DNA from: Sphingomonas sanxanigenens
Lineage (GTDB): Bacteria > Pseudomonadota > Alphaproteobacteria > Sphingomonadales > Sphingomonadaceae
Assembly: GCA_003240855.1 (NCBI GenBank)
Contig: QFNN01000001.1
Span: 83,070-147,069 of the forward strand
Length of the DNA stretch: 64,000 bases
Reading direction: 5' to 3'
In this document: in pieces, positions 35,510 to 45,156 of the stretch
Numbering within the stretch: the first letter of the stretch is position 1
Layout of the letters: every line of letters starts with the position of its first letter
Program-made: the position numbers and the translations under genes
The notes under the pieces: model-generated
Databases searched by the model: none
Seen by the model: only the letters and a program-made list of their open reading frames with translations
Told to the model about the DNA's origin: nothing

Positions 35510-35534
35510 GAGGCGGGTCCAACGGACCCGCCTC
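35510..35534. terminator. Bidirectional rho-independent terminator
   Basis: GAGGCGGGTCC (35510-35520) and GGACCCGCCTC (35524-35534) form an 11-bp perfect stem with a 3-base loop. It is preceded by an A7 run and followed by TCTCTTTT, so it can end transcription from the sulfotransferase-like gene and from the convergent TBDR gene. Confidence 0.92.
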
Positions 35535-35559
35535 TCTCTTTTCCGGAACCGGCCGGCGC

Positions 35560-38541
35560 TTAGAAGCGCAGGCGGGCCTGGATGCCGTAACGGCGGCCCA
35601 TCGCGTCGTAGGTCGACGGATAGGTGTTGCCGCTGTTGTAGGCAGCCGAACCCACGGTGCTGCCGACGAGCGGCGGCTGCTTGTCGAGCAGGTTCTGAAC
35701 GGTGAGGGTCACCGTCAGATTGTCCGCAACGTCGAAGCGGGTCGACAGATCCAGGTAGTTGAACGCCGGGATCTTGTTGAAGTCGACTTCCTTGCCGGCA
35801 AGGTTGCCGCCGATCAGAGCGCCGACATAGGCGTCGCCGTCCTCATAGCGGACCTTGTCGATGTGACGCCACAGCAGCGACACGTCGAAGGTCTTGAAGC
35901 TCAAAGTGGTGCGCTGCGACCACTGGAACTTCGGCTGGATCGAGGCGCAGTTGACCGAGTACAGGCCGACGCACTCACGGTTGTCCGCACCGGCCGCCGG
36001 GTTCGAGTTGAACCGCGAGTGGTTGGTCCAGTTGCCGACGAAGCCCAGCGACAGATTGGCGAAGCCGAGATCACGCTTGTAGTTCAGCGTGAGATCGATG
36101 CCGTCCGTGTCGAGCGAACCGAGGTTGGTCAGCGTCTGCGGGATACCCTTCGTGGTCGAAGCGTCGCCCGAGAGGCTGCCCGTCAGCGGGTCACGACCGA
36201 TGCTGGTGCAAGCGGCCGAGGTCGAAGCGCCGGCGGCAGGCGTATAGATGCCGTTGGCGCCCGCCGGACCAAAGCACGCAATAACCGCGTCGCCCGGGGT
36301 CTGCGACGCGATCGCGCCGGTCACCTTGATCTTGTAATAGTCGACCGTCGCCGAGAAGCCCGGCAGGAACGACGGGGTCAGCACGACGCCAACCGTCCAG
36401 CTATTCGACTTTTCAGGCTTCAGATCGACGTTGCCACCGCCGGTGGTGTTGATCTGGCCCGAAGTCGGGACCGGAATGTTGTCGATCGTGGCAGCCGTCG
36501 CACCCTGCGCCAAGCAGACCGCGCGAAGCTCGCCCGAGAGAGCCGGCAGACCGAGCGAACGGCCATTGGCGTCGACGCGGGCGCAAGGATCGTTCGCGAG
36601 GTTGGTCAGCGTGGTGTTCACCGGCGAGAACAGCTCGCTGATGTTCGGCGCACGCACAGAGTGAGCGTAGTTACCGCGGATCTTCAGGTCAGCGACCGGT
36701 TCCCACGAACCGCCGGCCTTCCAGGTGGTCGTGTTGAACTTGGGATCGCCCGGCGCGAAAACGGTGTAGTGCGAGTAGCGCACGCCGGCTTCAAGGGTCA
36801 GGCTCTTGAAGAGCGGCTTGTCCTCGACGATCGGCGCGATGAGTTCGCCGAACGCTTCATAGACGTCGAAGCCGCCATCGATGTTCGGCGAAGCGCCGCC
36901 CGAACCACCCAGGTCACCCGACTGCGAAAGCAGGTCCGACGCCTGACGGGCGGTGTACTTGCGATATTCGCCGCCGACCGCGAAGCTGATCGGGTTCGAC
37001 GCCCAGGGCGTGGAAACGCCGAAGTCACCGCTGACCGTGGCGCGGGCCTGAGCCAGCGTCGTGCGGGTCTGAACCTGGCTCTCGCCGGTCAGGAAGCCGG
37101 CCATCGCCGGGGTGATCGCACCCTGCGCACCGAATACGTCGACGGGGACGCAGCCATTGGTGTCGGTCAGGCAGGTTGTCTTGTTGGTCGCCAGAAGAGC
37201 CTGACGGAAGCGCGAGTTGAGCGTGTAGCCCTTCTGCGTCTGAGTGTTGTCCGACTCACCATACGACCCGAAGATATCCCAGCTAATCGAGTCCGTGATC
37301 GAACCGCGGAAGCCGAGACGATAGTCGAAGTAGGTCGTGGTGAACTCGCTGATACGCGGACCGACTTCGGTCGTACGACGCGAGAGGTTGGTCGTGACCG
37401 TGCGATAGTTCGGGTCGGTCGGGCTGGTCGCCGTCGCCGCCGCATCGCAAGCCGCGGTGCTGATGCCGTTGGCGGCGCAGAACTGGGCGCGCGCCGCAGC
37501 AGGCATGTACGGGTTGCTGAGCGGAATCTGAACCGCAAGCGCGAAGGCGCCCGACGGCGCGATGATCGTGTTGACGGTGTTCTTCGAGAAGAGACCGCGC
37601 GTGTAGATTTCGATGTTGTCGGTCAGCTCATAATGAGCCGCGCCGTACATGTTGAAACGCTTAAACGGCGTCTGGAAGATGTTGTACGGGTTGAAGTTGA
37701 ACAACGAGTAGGTCGGCACCAGCGAACCGGTGGTCGGATTGATCTGGCGAGTGCCCTGGCCGGGAAGGCTGAAACGGCTGGGAACCGACGTGCCCGAACC
37801 CGACGAAGCGCCGCTGAACGAGTCGTAGTTCTGCAGCGAGTAGCCGCGATCGCCCTGATAGACCGGATCGGTGTTCTGATAGCCGATGCTGAACACGGCG
37901 TTACCGCGGCCGTCATCGAAGTTCGCGCCGATGGTGGCGTCGATGCGGAAGGTGTTGCCGTCGCCACGCTCGTTGATCTGCTCGGCGGCGGTCAGTTCGA
38001 CGCCCGAGAAGTCCTGCTTGGTGATGAAGTTGACGACGCCCGACACGGCGTCCGCGCCGTAGGTCGTGGCCGAACCGCCGGTCAGAACGTCGACGCGCTC
38101 GACGAGCGCGACGGGGATGTTGTTAAGGTCGAAACGGCCGACAAGATCGAACGGGGTCAGACGCACGCCGTCGATGACGACGATGTTGCGGTTCGAGCCG
38201 AGGCCGCGCAGGTTGACGAACGAACCGCCGCCGTTGCCGTTGTTCACCGCCGAGCCGATGCTGGGCACGATGCCCGGGATTTCGCGCAGCAGCGATTCCG
38301 CCGTGTTCGACTGCTTCAGCTCGATCTCGTCCGAGGTCGTCACGTTGACCGGGCTGGAGAGCTGGAGGTTCGGGTTGCGGATCAGCGTGCCGGTGACGAC
38401 GATGTCGCTGCCGGCTTCGGCCGTATCGGCGGTTGCGGTGTCAGCCGGCTGCGTCTGCGCGAAGGCCGGAGCCCCGACCAGCAGCGCGCCGGTGATGAAG
38501 GTGGACGCGAGCAAGCGCTCACGCAGAATCTTGTTCAGCAT
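35560..38541 (-). CDS. Large TonB-dependent receptor
   Basis: A 993-aa outer-membrane receptor. Signal peptide ends at APAFAQTQP; SDIVVTGTLIRNPNL opens the plug; NIVVIDGVRLTPFD, VERVDVLTGGSATTYGADAVSGVVNFITK are plug motifs of the sphingomonad/Xanthomonas receptor class with long extracellular loops; the barrel ends RLRF. Ribosome site AAGGGGA. Tyrosine codons are mainly TAC here, whereas most neighbours favour TAT, and the sequence is somewhat less GC-extreme, a pattern typical of a highly expressed gene. Ligand unknown; the size and class fit oligosaccharide or peptide uptake. Confidence 0.88.
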   Translation of the reverse strand: MLNKILRERLLASTFITGALLVGAPAFAQTQPADTATADTAEAGSDIVVTGTLIRNPNLQLSSPVNVTTSDEIELKQSNTAESLLREIPGIVPSIGSAVNNGNGGGSFVNLRGLGSNRNIVVIDGVRLTPFDLVGRFDLNNIPVALVERVDVLTGGSATTYGADAVSGVVNFITKQDFSGVELTAAEQINERGDGNTFRIDATIGANFDDGRGNAVFSIGYQNTDPVYQGDRGYSLQNYDSFSGASSGSGTSVPSRFSLPGQGTRQINPTTGSLVPTYSLFNFNPYNIFQTPFKRFNMYGAAHYELTDNIEIYTRGLFSKNTVNTIIAPSGAFALAVQIPLSNPYMPAAARAQFCAANGISTAACDAAATATSPTDPNYRTVTTNLSRRTTEVGPRISEFTTTYFDYRLGFRGSITDSISWDIFGSYGESDNTQTQKGYTLNSRFRQALLATNKTTCLTDTNGCVPVDVFGAQGAITPAMAGFLTGESQVQTRTTLAQARATVSGDFGVSTPWASNPISFAVGGEYRKYTARQASDLLSQSGDLGGSGGASPNIDGGFDVYEAFGELIAPIVEDKPLFKSLTLEAGVRYSHYTVFAPGDPKFNTTTWKAGGSWEPVADLKIRGNYAHSVRAPNISELFSPVNTTLTNLANDPCARVDANGRSLGLPALSGELRAVCLAQGATAATIDNIPVPTSGQINTTGGGNVDLKPEKSNSWTVGVVLTPSFLPGFSATVDYYKIKVTGAIASQTPGDAVIACFGPAGANGIYTPAAGASTSAACTSIGRDPLTGSLSGDASTTKGIPQTLTNLGSLDTDGIDLTLNYKRDLGFANLSLGFVGNWTNHSRFNSNPAAGADNRECVGLYSVNCASIQPKFQWSQRTTLSFKTFDVSLLWRHIDKVRYEDGDAYVGALIGGNLAGKEVDFNKIPAFNYLDLSTRFDVADNLTVTLTVQNLLDKQPPLVGSTVGSAAYNSGNTYPSTYDAMGRRYGIQARLRF

Positions 38542-38769
38542 TTGTGTCCCCTTTTCCGGCCGCCGAGGGGATCGGCGACCCAAAGTTTCGTCCGGGGCTA
38601 ACATGTCTCCCGGATTAACAGATGTGTAAGAGTAAGGCGGCGCGCTTGGCAATCGGCCGCAAGCGCCTTTCTGACGCAATGCGGAAAACATGTGATATTT
38701 GCGTCACACCTTGCTTTCACAAGCATGACCGCCCCATTCCGGCGGCGCAGAGAGGAATCGGAACTGTCC

Positions 38770-39309
38770 ATGATCAGACCCGCCATCGTCACGCTTGCTG
38801 CAGCCGCGCTGCTCGCCTCGCCCATCGCCGCCGCCGATCAGGCGAAGGAGGTCCGCGCCTCTCCGCTGCTCGACGCGCTCGGCAAGTGCCGCGCCGAGAG
38901 CGACCCGACGGCGCGCGTCGCCTGCTACGACAGCGCCGTCGACGCGCTGACGGCCGCGCGCGCGAAAAAGGATATCGTCGTCCTCGACAAGGAGGATGTG
39001 CGCCAGACCCGACGGGGGCTGTTCGGCTTCGCGCTGCCCAGATTGCCGTTCTTCGCCGGCAAGGAGGATGATCCCGACGCCGAAATCCCGAAGGAGCTGA
39101 AATCGACGGTCAAGAGCGCGCGTGCGATCGGCTACGGCAAGTGGCGGATCGAACTGGAGGACGGCGCGCTGTGGGAGACGACCGAGGCGCGGACGGGCTT
39201 CAAGGATCCGAAGCCCGGCGCTGCGATCACCATCGAGCGCGGGCTGATGAACGGCTATTTCATCACGATCGGCGACGGACGGCGCGTGGCGGCCAAGCGC
39301 GTCGGCTGA
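38770..39309 (+). CDS. Exported small protein with VasI/TagO-like N-terminal motif
   Basis: A 179-aa exported protein; the signal peptide ends near PIAAADQAK. Mature residues read LLDALGKCRAESDPTARVACYDSAV, the two-cysteine motif found in VasI/TagO-like and related periplasmic proteins, followed by a beta-rich C-terminal domain (KWRIELEDGALWETTEA, ITIERGLMNGYFITI). No type VI secretion genes are near, so that link is not supported. The ATG at 38770 follows the signal-peptide logic; in-frame ATGs at 38692 and 38725 would lengthen the cytoplasmic tail. Divergent from the large TBDR gene. Confidence 0.7.
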   Translation: MIRPAIVTLAAAALLASPIAAADQAKEVRASPLLDALGKCRAESDPTARVACYDSAVDALTAARAKKDIVVLDKEDVRQTRRGLFGFALPRLPFFAGKEDDPDAEIPKELKSTVKSARAIGYGKWRIELEDGALWETTEARTGFKDPKPGAAITIERGLMNGYFITIGDGRRVAAKRVG

Positions 39310-39319
39310 GGCGAATCGG

Positions 39320-39339
39320 GGGGCGTTTCGCGACGCCCC
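39320..39339. terminator. Hairpin between convergent genes
   Basis: GGGGCGT (39320-39326) pairs with ACGCCCC (39333-39339) across TTCGCG. It lies between the gene ending at 39309 and the M23 gene ending at 39355. Confidence 0.5.
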
Positions 39340-39354
39340 TCAATCCCCTTACCG

Positions 39355-40302
39355 TCAATCGCGCCCGTCGTCGGTGGCGACGGGCGGCTTGACCGGAACA
39401 TAGCCGGGCATGGGACCGGCAAGCGCCTGCGGATCGATCCGCGCCGCGCGCCACTTCATCGCCCAGTGAAGATGCGGCCCGGTGGCGCGGCCCGACATGC
39501 CGACTGCGCCGATCGACTCACCCTGCTTCACGCGCTGGCCTTCGCGCACGTCGATGCGCGACAGATGGAGGAAGGCGCTGTTCAGCCCCATGCCATGATC
39601 GATGATCACCAGATTGCCTTCGAGCGTGAACGGTTTTTCCGCCGCGAGCACGACGACGCCATCGGCCGGCGCGACGACCCGCGCGCCCGATCCGCCGGGC
39701 GCGACATCGACCCCGGAATGATAGACTCCCGGCTCGCCGCGATAGATTCGCTGCGAACCGAACACGCCGCTGATCCGCCCGCGCACCGGCCAGATGAAAT
39801 GCTGGCTCCAGCCGTCGGTCGCCGAATCGATCTGGCGCGCGGCGTTGATGCGCTGAAGCTCAGGCTTGCGCAGCGCCTCGAAACTGGCGCTCGGCATGCT
39901 GGGCGTGCGCGCGACGTCGACGCGCTCAATATCCCAGGGACGCATTGCGATGGTGAGCGGCCGGGTGACGATGCGCCCGCTGCCGAGCGTGGCGACCAGA
40001 GTCGCGGTGGGACCGGCGTCGCGATCGAAGGCGATGACGAAGCGGCCGTCGGGCGCGACCGCAACGGGCTTGCCGTCGAGGACGAGCGCGCGCGTGTCGC
40101 CGGGCGCGCGGCCCAGGACGAGGCCGCCCTGCGCGAAGCTCCCCTCGAAGCTGAAATCGGCATGGATCGGCCGGGCGGGCGGCGGCGAAGCCTGATGTCC
40201 GGCAGGCGCGGGCGCCGCAGGCGGCGGCGCGGCCTTGGGAATCGCGGCGCAACCGGCGAGCAGCAGCGCCGTCGCCAACGCCGCCGGGGCCGACCGCATC
40301 AT
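39355..40302 (-). CDS. M23 family metallopeptidase lipoprotein
   Basis: A 315-aa envelope protein. Lipobox LLLAGC puts a lipid anchor at about residue 18, followed by a proline-rich linker. The C-terminal LytM/M23 domain has WPVRGRISGVFGSQRIYRGEPGVYHSGVDV (first zinc His and Asp) and GPHLHWAMKW (HxH), all ligands intact, so active peptidoglycan endopeptidase function is expected. Its ATG overlaps the stop of the DUF2093 gene. Confidence 0.9.
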   Translation of the reverse strand: MMRSAPAALATALLLAGCAAIPKAAPPPAAPAPAGHQASPPPARPIHADFSFEGSFAQGGLVLGRAPGDTRALVLDGKPVAVAPDGRFVIAFDRDAGPTATLVATLGSGRIVTRPLTIAMRPWDIERVDVARTPSMPSASFEALRKPELQRINAARQIDSATDGWSQHFIWPVRGRISGVFGSQRIYRGEPGVYHSGVDVAPGGSGARVVAPADGVVVLAAEKPFTLEGNLVIIDHGMGLNSAFLHLSRIDVREGQRVKQGESIGAVGMSGRATGPHLHWAMKWRAARIDPQALAGPMPGYVPVKPPVATDDGRD

Positions 40303-40496
40303 TGCCCGGTCAGCGCGCGCGTCGCGATTTCGGGCGTGGCGTAGGCTTCCTGCCGATCGACCGACCAGTAGCGCAGCTCTTCGAGCGGGATGCGTTCGCC
40401 GCTGACCGCGCAGAGGACATGATCGCCATTGGCGAGGACGCGAAAGCCGTTGGGCAGATAATGAAGCCGCGCCGCGCGGCCCTGGGACATCAACAT
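40299..40496 (-). CDS. DUF2093 family protein
   Basis: A 65-aa small cytoplasmic protein with ARLHYLPNGFRVLANGDHVLCAVSG and IPLEELRYWSVDRQEAYATPEIA, the conserved pattern of DUF2093, found in alphaproteobacteria. The start at 40496 has a GAGGAG site 9 bp upstream. It sits between xseA and the M23 gene, with a 34-bp gap to xseA and a 4-bp overlap with M23. Function unknown. Confidence 0.82.
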   Translation of the reverse strand: MLMSQGRAARLHYLPNGFRVLANGDHVLCAVSGERIPLEELRYWSVDRQEAYATPEIATRALTGQ

Positions 40497-40530
40497 CGAA
40501 TCATACTCCTCGCCCGGTCCCGCGCACCTG

Positions 40531-41910
40531 TCAGAGAAGGCTCGGCTGTTCGGGCTTTTCCTTCTCATAAGCGCGGGCCGCCGGGCGCTCAACCCGGGCG
40601 TCCACCTGCCCGTCGGCGAAATGCAGCGTCAACGCGCCCGCCGCCCGCGCCGCCGCCGCGCCAGGCACGACCGCGCCGGAGGGACGCGCGGCAACCCAGG
40701 CATAGCCGCGCTTCAGGGGGTTTTCGGGATGAAGCGTCTGCGCCAGCCGCCATGTGGCCTTCAGCCGCTCCCCGGCGCGCGCCAGCCGCTGGGTCAGGAG
40801 GACGGGGCGCAGCGCGCCGGCCGAGCGCGCCAGTTCGCCGCGCGCATCGGCGATACGCCGGCCCAGCCCGCGCCGCAACCGATCGGCGAGATCGTCGGTG
40901 CGCTGGCGTTGCGGATCGAGCAGCGAGGCGGGCGTCGGCAGCAGCCGGGCGAGCGCCGCCAGGCGTTCGTCGCCGCGCTGATGGTAGCGGCGCGCCGCGC
41001 GTTCCATGCGCAGCCCGCGCTCACGGATCGCGGCAAGCAGATCGGCGCGCACGGGCACGGCGATTTCGGCCGCCGCAGTCGGCGTCGGCGCGCGCATGTC
41101 GGCAGCGAAATCGGCGAGCGTCGTATCGGTCTCATGCCCCACCGCCGAGATGATGGGAATGCCGCAATCGGCGATCGCGCGCACCACCGCTTCCTCGTTG
41201 AACGACCAGAGATCCTCGATCGAGCCGCCGCCCCGCGCGACGATGAGCAGATCGGGGCGCGGCGCCGGCCCGCCTTCCCCCAGCGAATCGAAACCCCTGA
41301 TCGCAGCGGCGACCTGATCCGCCGATCCCGCGCCCTGCACCTGCACCGGCCAGACGATCACCCGCGTCGGGCAGCGATCGGCCAGGCGGTGAAGAATGTC
41401 GCGGATCACCGCTCCGGTCGGCGACGTCACCACGCCGATAACGCGGGGAAGGAAGGGCAGCGGCCGCTTGCGCGCCGGATCAAACAGCCCCTCGCCCGCC
41501 AGCTTGGCCTTGAGCTTTTCGAGCAGCAGCATCAGCGCGCCTTCGCCGGCAAGCTCCAGCCGCTCGATCACGATCTGATATTTGGACCGGCCCGGATAGG
41601 TGGTGAGCTTGCCCGTCGCGATCACCTCGATCCCATCCTCCGGGCGGAAGGGCAGGTTCGCGACCGTGCCTTTCCACATCACCGCGTCAAGCACCGCCTT
41701 GTCGTCCTTCAGCGCAAGATAGGCGTGGCCGGAGGCCGCCCGCTTCCATCCCGAAATCTCGCCGCGCAGGCGGACATGGCCGAAACGATCCTCGACCATG
41801 CGCTTTAGCGCGTTGGAGAGTTCGGAGACGCTTTGCGCAGGCGCGTTGCCGCCGAAGCCTTCCTCGGCTACGAGCCGCCCGGCCGCGTCGAACGAAGGGG
41901 TATCTGCCAT
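40531..41910 (-). CDS. xseA: Exodeoxyribonuclease VII large subunit
   Basis: A 459-aa nuclease subunit. N-terminal OB-fold domain: [43 protein letters not shown]; catalytic core: [27 protein letters not shown] and [22 protein letters not shown], with [27 protein letters not shown]. The C-terminal coiled-coil region ends in an unusually short tail with a [13 protein letters not shown] segment. The small subunit (xseB) is not in this window. The start codon overlaps that of the divergent purD gene. Confidence 0.95.
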   Translation of the reverse strand: MADTPSFDAAGRLVAEEGFGGNAPAQSVSELSNALKRMVEDRFGHVRLRGEISGWKRAASGHAYLALKDDKAVLDAVMWKGTVANLPFRPEDGIEVIATGKLTTYPGRSKYQIVIERLELAGEGALMLLLEKLKAKLAGEGLFDPARKRPLPFLPRVIGVVTSPTGAVIRDILHRLADRCPTRVIVWPVQVQGAGSADQVAAAIRGFDSLGEGGPAPRPDLLIVARGGGSIEDLWSFNEEAVVRAIADCGIPIISAVGHETDTTLADFAADMRAPTPTAAAEIAVPVRADLLAAIRERGLRMERAARRYHQRGDERLAALARLLPTPASLLDPQRQRTDDLADRLRRGLGRRIADARGELARSAGALRPVLLTQRLARAGERLKATWRLAQTLHPENPLKRGYAWVAARPSGAVVPGAAAARAAGALTLHFADGQVDARVERPAARAYEKEKPEQPSLL

Positions 41911-43165
41911 GAATGTCCTGCTGCTGGGATCGGGGGGGCGCGAACATGCGCTGGCCTGGAAACTGGCGCAATCGCCGACGATCGGCAAGCTGTTCGCCGC
42001 GCCTGGCAATCCGGGGATCGCGGAGGAAGCGACGCTGATCGCGCTCGACCCCGCCGATCATCAGGCGGTGATCGCCTTCGCGCGCGCCGAAGGCATCGGT
42101 CTGGTTGTGATCGGCCCCGAGGCGCCCCTGGTCGACGGGCTGGGCGACAGCCTGCGCGCCGCCGGCATCGCCGTGTTCGGACCGGACAAGGCGCCGGCGC
42201 AGCTTGAGGGATCGAAGGGTTTCACCAAGGCGCTGTGCGATCGCGCCGGTATCCCCACCGCGCGCTATTTCAGCACCAGTTCGACCGAAGCGGCGCTGGC
42301 CGCGCTCGACAGTTTCTCGCTTCCCGTCGTCGTCAAGGCCGACGGGCTGGCGGCGGGCAAGGGCGTGGTGATCGCAACGACGCGCGCCGAGGCCGAGGAT
42401 GCGATCCGCGCGCAGGATGGCGGGCTTTTGGTGATCGAGGAGTTTCTCGACGGCGAGGAAGCAAGCCTGTTCGCCATCAGCGACGGCCGCCACGTCGTCG
42501 CCTTCGGTTCGGCTCAGGATCATAAGCGCGTCGGCGACGGCGACACCGGCCCCAATACCGGCGGCATGGGCGCTTACAGCCCCGCGCGCGTGCTGACCCC
42601 CGCGCTGGAGGCAGAGGCGATGCGCACGATCGTCGAGCCCACCGTCGCGCGGCTGGCGGCCGAGGGCATGGCCTATTCGGGCGTACTTTACGCCGGGCTG
42701 ATGCTGACCGCCGAAGGCCCCAAGCTGATCGAATATAACGCCCGTTTCGGCGACCCCGAGGCGCAGGTGCTGATGATGCGCTATCAGGGCGACCTGCTTG
42801 CGCTGATGCTGGCGACCGCAAAGGGGCGGCTCGCCGAGGCCCCCGCCCCCACCTTTTCCGACGATGTCGCGCTGACCGTGGTGATGGCGGCGAAGGGTTA
42901 TCCCGGCACGCCCGAAAAGGGCGGCGCAATCGGCGGGATCGCAGCGGCCGAGACAGGCGGCGCCAAGATTTTCCATGCCGGCACCGCGCTCAGGGACGGC
43001 CAGCTCGTCGCCAATGGCGGGCGCGTGCTCAACGTCACCGCGATCGCGCCAAGCGTCCGCGCGGCGCAGCAGGCAGCCTATCGCGCAGTCGACGCGATCG
43101 ATTTCCCGACCGGCTTCTGCCGTCGCGACATTGGCTGGCGCGAGGTGGCGCGCGAAGCCGAATGA
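41909..43165 (+). CDS. purD: Phosphoribosylamine-glycine ligase
   Basis: A 418-aa ATP-grasp enzyme joining glycine to phosphoribosylamine, the second step of purine synthesis. Signatures: [73 protein letters not shown] and the family stretch [17 protein letters not shown]. The ATG lies in a CATG at 41908-41911 that also encodes the xseA start on the other strand. A GAAGGGG ribosome site lies inside the xseA coding frame, so the promoter must also be there or nearby. Confidence 0.96.
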   Translation: MNVLLLGSGGREHALAWKLAQSPTIGKLFAAPGNPGIAEEATLIALDPADHQAVIAFARAEGIGLVVIGPEAPLVDGLGDSLRAAGIAVFGPDKAPAQLEGSKGFTKALCDRAGIPTARYFSTSSTEAALAALDSFSLPVVVKADGLAAGKGVVIATTRAEAEDAIRAQDGGLLVIEEFLDGEEASLFAISDGRHVVAFGSAQDHKRVGDGDTGPNTGGMGAYSPARVLTPALEAEAMRTIVEPTVARLAAEGMAYSGVLYAGLMLTAEGPKLIEYNARFGDPEAQVLMMRYQGDLLALMLATAKGRLAEAPAPTFSDDVALTVVMAAKGYPGTPEKGGAIGGIAAAETGGAKIFHAGTALRDGQLVANGGRVLNVTAIAPSVRAAQQAAYRAVDAIDFPTGFCRRDIGWREVAREAE

Positions 43166-43251
43166 GGTTTTCGCGTCCGCCGGCCGTTCCCAGCCGAGGC
43201 GTTTCACGATAGTTTGCCGCCTTCGATCCTTTCAAAAAACGGGGTAAGCGC

Positions 43252-43779
43252 ATGAGCAATTACTGGACGATCATCCCGCTGATTCTGCTGGTGATACTGG
43301 TCGGCCTGTGGTGGCTGCTGAAATCGCGCGCCGAGCATGGCGACCTGCCGGGGCAAAGCGACGCCGAGCGCGCAACGCTGCCGCCTGCGGCAGCCGCGCC
43401 GATCAAAGCCCCGCCGGCCCCGCCGATCGTCGAACCGACCGTGGTCGAGCCAGAGCCCGAAGCGCTGGTCGAGCCGGCGATCCTCGTCGCGACGCCCGCG
43501 CCGGAGCCTGCGGCCAAACCAGCGCCCGCCGGCGAGCCTGACGATCTGCTGCTGCTGAAAGGCGTCGGCCCCAAGCTGGCGACGCTGCTCGGCACGCTGG
43601 GCGTGACGCGCTTTGCCGAGATCGCCGCCTGGACGGACGCCGACGTCGCGCGGATCGATGCGGAACTCGGCAACTTCAAGGGCCGTCCGGTGCGCGACAA
43701 ATGGATCGAACAGGCCGGCTATCTCGCCAAGGGCGACCGCGCCGGATTCGAGGCGAAGTTCGGCAAGATCGACGGATAG
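43252..43779 (+). CDS. Membrane-anchored helix-hairpin-helix protein
   Basis: A 175-aa protein. Residues 4-24 (YWTIIPLILLVILVGLWWLL) form one transmembrane helix; a Pro/Ala-rich linker (about 42-95) follows; residues 98-165 form a globular domain with DLLLLKGVGPKLATLLGTLGVTRFAEIAAWTDADVARIDAELG, a helix-hairpin-helix motif seen in several sphingomonad proteins. It probably binds nucleic acid or a protein partner at the membrane. Function unknown. Confidence 0.72.
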   Translation: MSNYWTIIPLILLVILVGLWWLLKSRAEHGDLPGQSDAERATLPPAAAAPIKAPPAPPIVEPTVVEPEPEALVEPAILVATPAPEPAAKPAPAGEPDDLLLLKGVGPKLATLLGTLGVTRFAEIAAWTDADVARIDAELGNFKGRPVRDKWIEQAGYLAKGDRAGFEAKFGKIDG

Positions 43780-43802
43780 AGGGGCGGCGGCCCGAAAGCC
43801 GG

Positions 43803-45107
43803 TCAGGCGACGGCGCTCACCAGCAGCTTGTCGATCTTGCGGCCGTCCATGTCGATCACCTCGAAGCGCCAGCCCTGCTCGGTAAAATGCTCGCCTTCCT
43901 TGGGCAGGTGGCGAAAGACCGAAAGCGCGTAGCCCGCGACCGTCGCATAGTCGCGGTCCTCGGGCAGGCGCACCGCCAGCCGGTCGGCGAGCACATCGGC
44001 ATACATCGATCCGGAAACGAGCAGGCTGCCATCGTCGCGTTCGACGATTTCGGGATCCTCGCCGTCGTCGCGATCCGATTCGAACTGGCCAGCGATGGCG
44101 ATGAGCAGGTCGGCAGGCGTGAGGATGCCTTCGACATGGCCATATTCGTCGTTGACGACGACCATCGGCACTTCGGCGCCGCGCAAGGCTTCCAACGCAT
44201 CCATCGCATCGAGCTGGTCGGGCACCGCGCCGATCGGGCGCATCAGGGCGCGAAGATCGACGCCGCGGCCCGCGACCAGAGCGGCTACCAGATCGCGGCT
44301 CTGGATCACGCCGACAATCTCGTCGACCGACCCGTCGCACACGGGCAGGCGCGTATGCGGAGTGCCGGCCAGATGCTTCGCAACGGCGTCGGCGTCGGCA
44401 TTGGCGTCGATCCAGTCGATCTGGTTGCGCGGGGTCATCACCTCGCGCACAGGCCGGTCGGCGAGGCGCACGACGCCCGAGATGATTGCGCGCTCGCTTT
44501 CCTCGATCACGCCTGACTTGCTGGCCTCCGCAACGATGAGCTGAAGCTCTTCGGCCGTGACATGGCTGTCCTGATCGCGGTTGAGGCCGATCAGGCGGAA
44601 CACGAGGCTGCTGCTCTGGTCGAGCAGCCAGACGACGGGCGCGGTCAGCCGCGCCAGCCAAAGCATCGGCGCGGCCATGAAGGCGGCGATCGGCTCGGGC
44701 GTGCGCAGCGCGATCTGCTTGGGCACAAGCTCGCCGACGATCAGCGAGGCGAAGGTGGTGAGGCCGATGACGATCGCGAAGGCGATCGTCTGGGCATGGA
44801 CGTGCGCCACGCCCGCCCGCTCGAGCCGCAGCGCCGTCGGCTCGCCAAGGCTGGCGCCCGAATAGGCGCCCGCGAGAATGCCGATCAGCGTGATGCCGAT
44901 CTGCACGGTCGACAGGAACTTGCCCGGATCGGCGGCCAGCGCCAGCGCCGTCCGCGCACCCCGCTTGCCCGCGCGCTCCATGGCCTGGAGACGCGGCTTG
45001 CGCGCGGAGACGATCGCCAGTTCCGACATGGCGAAAACGCCGTTGAGCGCGATCAGCGCCACGATGATCGCGACGTCTATCCAAGGAAAGGGCGGAAGCG
45101 GCTGCAT
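43803..45107 (-). CDS. CNNM/CorC-type membrane protein (HlyC/CorC family)
   Basis: A 434-aa protein with a DUF21/CNNM transmembrane domain (about 1-200), then CBS domains (about 215-340) and a CorC_HlyC C-terminal module. Typical motifs: NGVFAMSELAIVSARKPRL, VQIGITLIGILAGAYSG, LIVGELVPKQIALRTPE, VREVMTPRNQIDWID, TRLPVCDGSVDEIVGVIQSRDL. These proteins are linked to magnesium and other divalent-cation handling. An ATG at 45119 is possible but leaves no spacer for the AAAGGGGG ribosome site, so I favour 45107. Confidence 0.86.
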   Translation of the reverse strand: MQPLPPFPWIDVAIIVALIALNGVFAMSELAIVSARKPRLQAMERAGKRGARTALALAADPGKFLSTVQIGITLIGILAGAYSGASLGEPTALRLERAGVAHVHAQTIAFAIVIGLTTFASLIVGELVPKQIALRTPEPIAAFMAAPMLWLARLTAPVVWLLDQSSSLVFRLIGLNRDQDSHVTAEELQLIVAEASKSGVIEESERAIISGVVRLADRPVREVMTPRNQIDWIDANADADAVAKHLAGTPHTRLPVCDGSVDEIVGVIQSRDLVAALVAGRGVDLRALMRPIGAVPDQLDAMDALEALRGAEVPMVVVNDEYGHVEGILTPADLLIAIAGQFESDRDDGEDPEIVERDDGSLLVSGSMYADVLADRLAVRLPEDRDYATVAGYALSVFRHLPKEGEHFTEQGWRFEVIDMDGRKIDKLLVSAVA

Positions 45108-45156
45108 GATGCGGTCCATCCCCCTTTGCAGGGAAATGACGCCGAGGACAACCTGC

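Noticed and set aside
35863..38601. 912-codon plus-strand frame antisense to the large TBDR
   Set aside because: No domain or credible start; composition is Arg/Asp/Ala-rich. The minus-strand gene has a signal peptide, ribosome site and terminator.
38770..39309. Type VI secretion accessory protein
   Set aside because: The VasI/TagO-like Cys motif occurs in other exported proteins, and no type VI genes are in the window.
40621..41808. 395-codon plus-strand frame inside xseA
   Set aside because: Arg-rich shadow of xseA with no ribosome site or domain.
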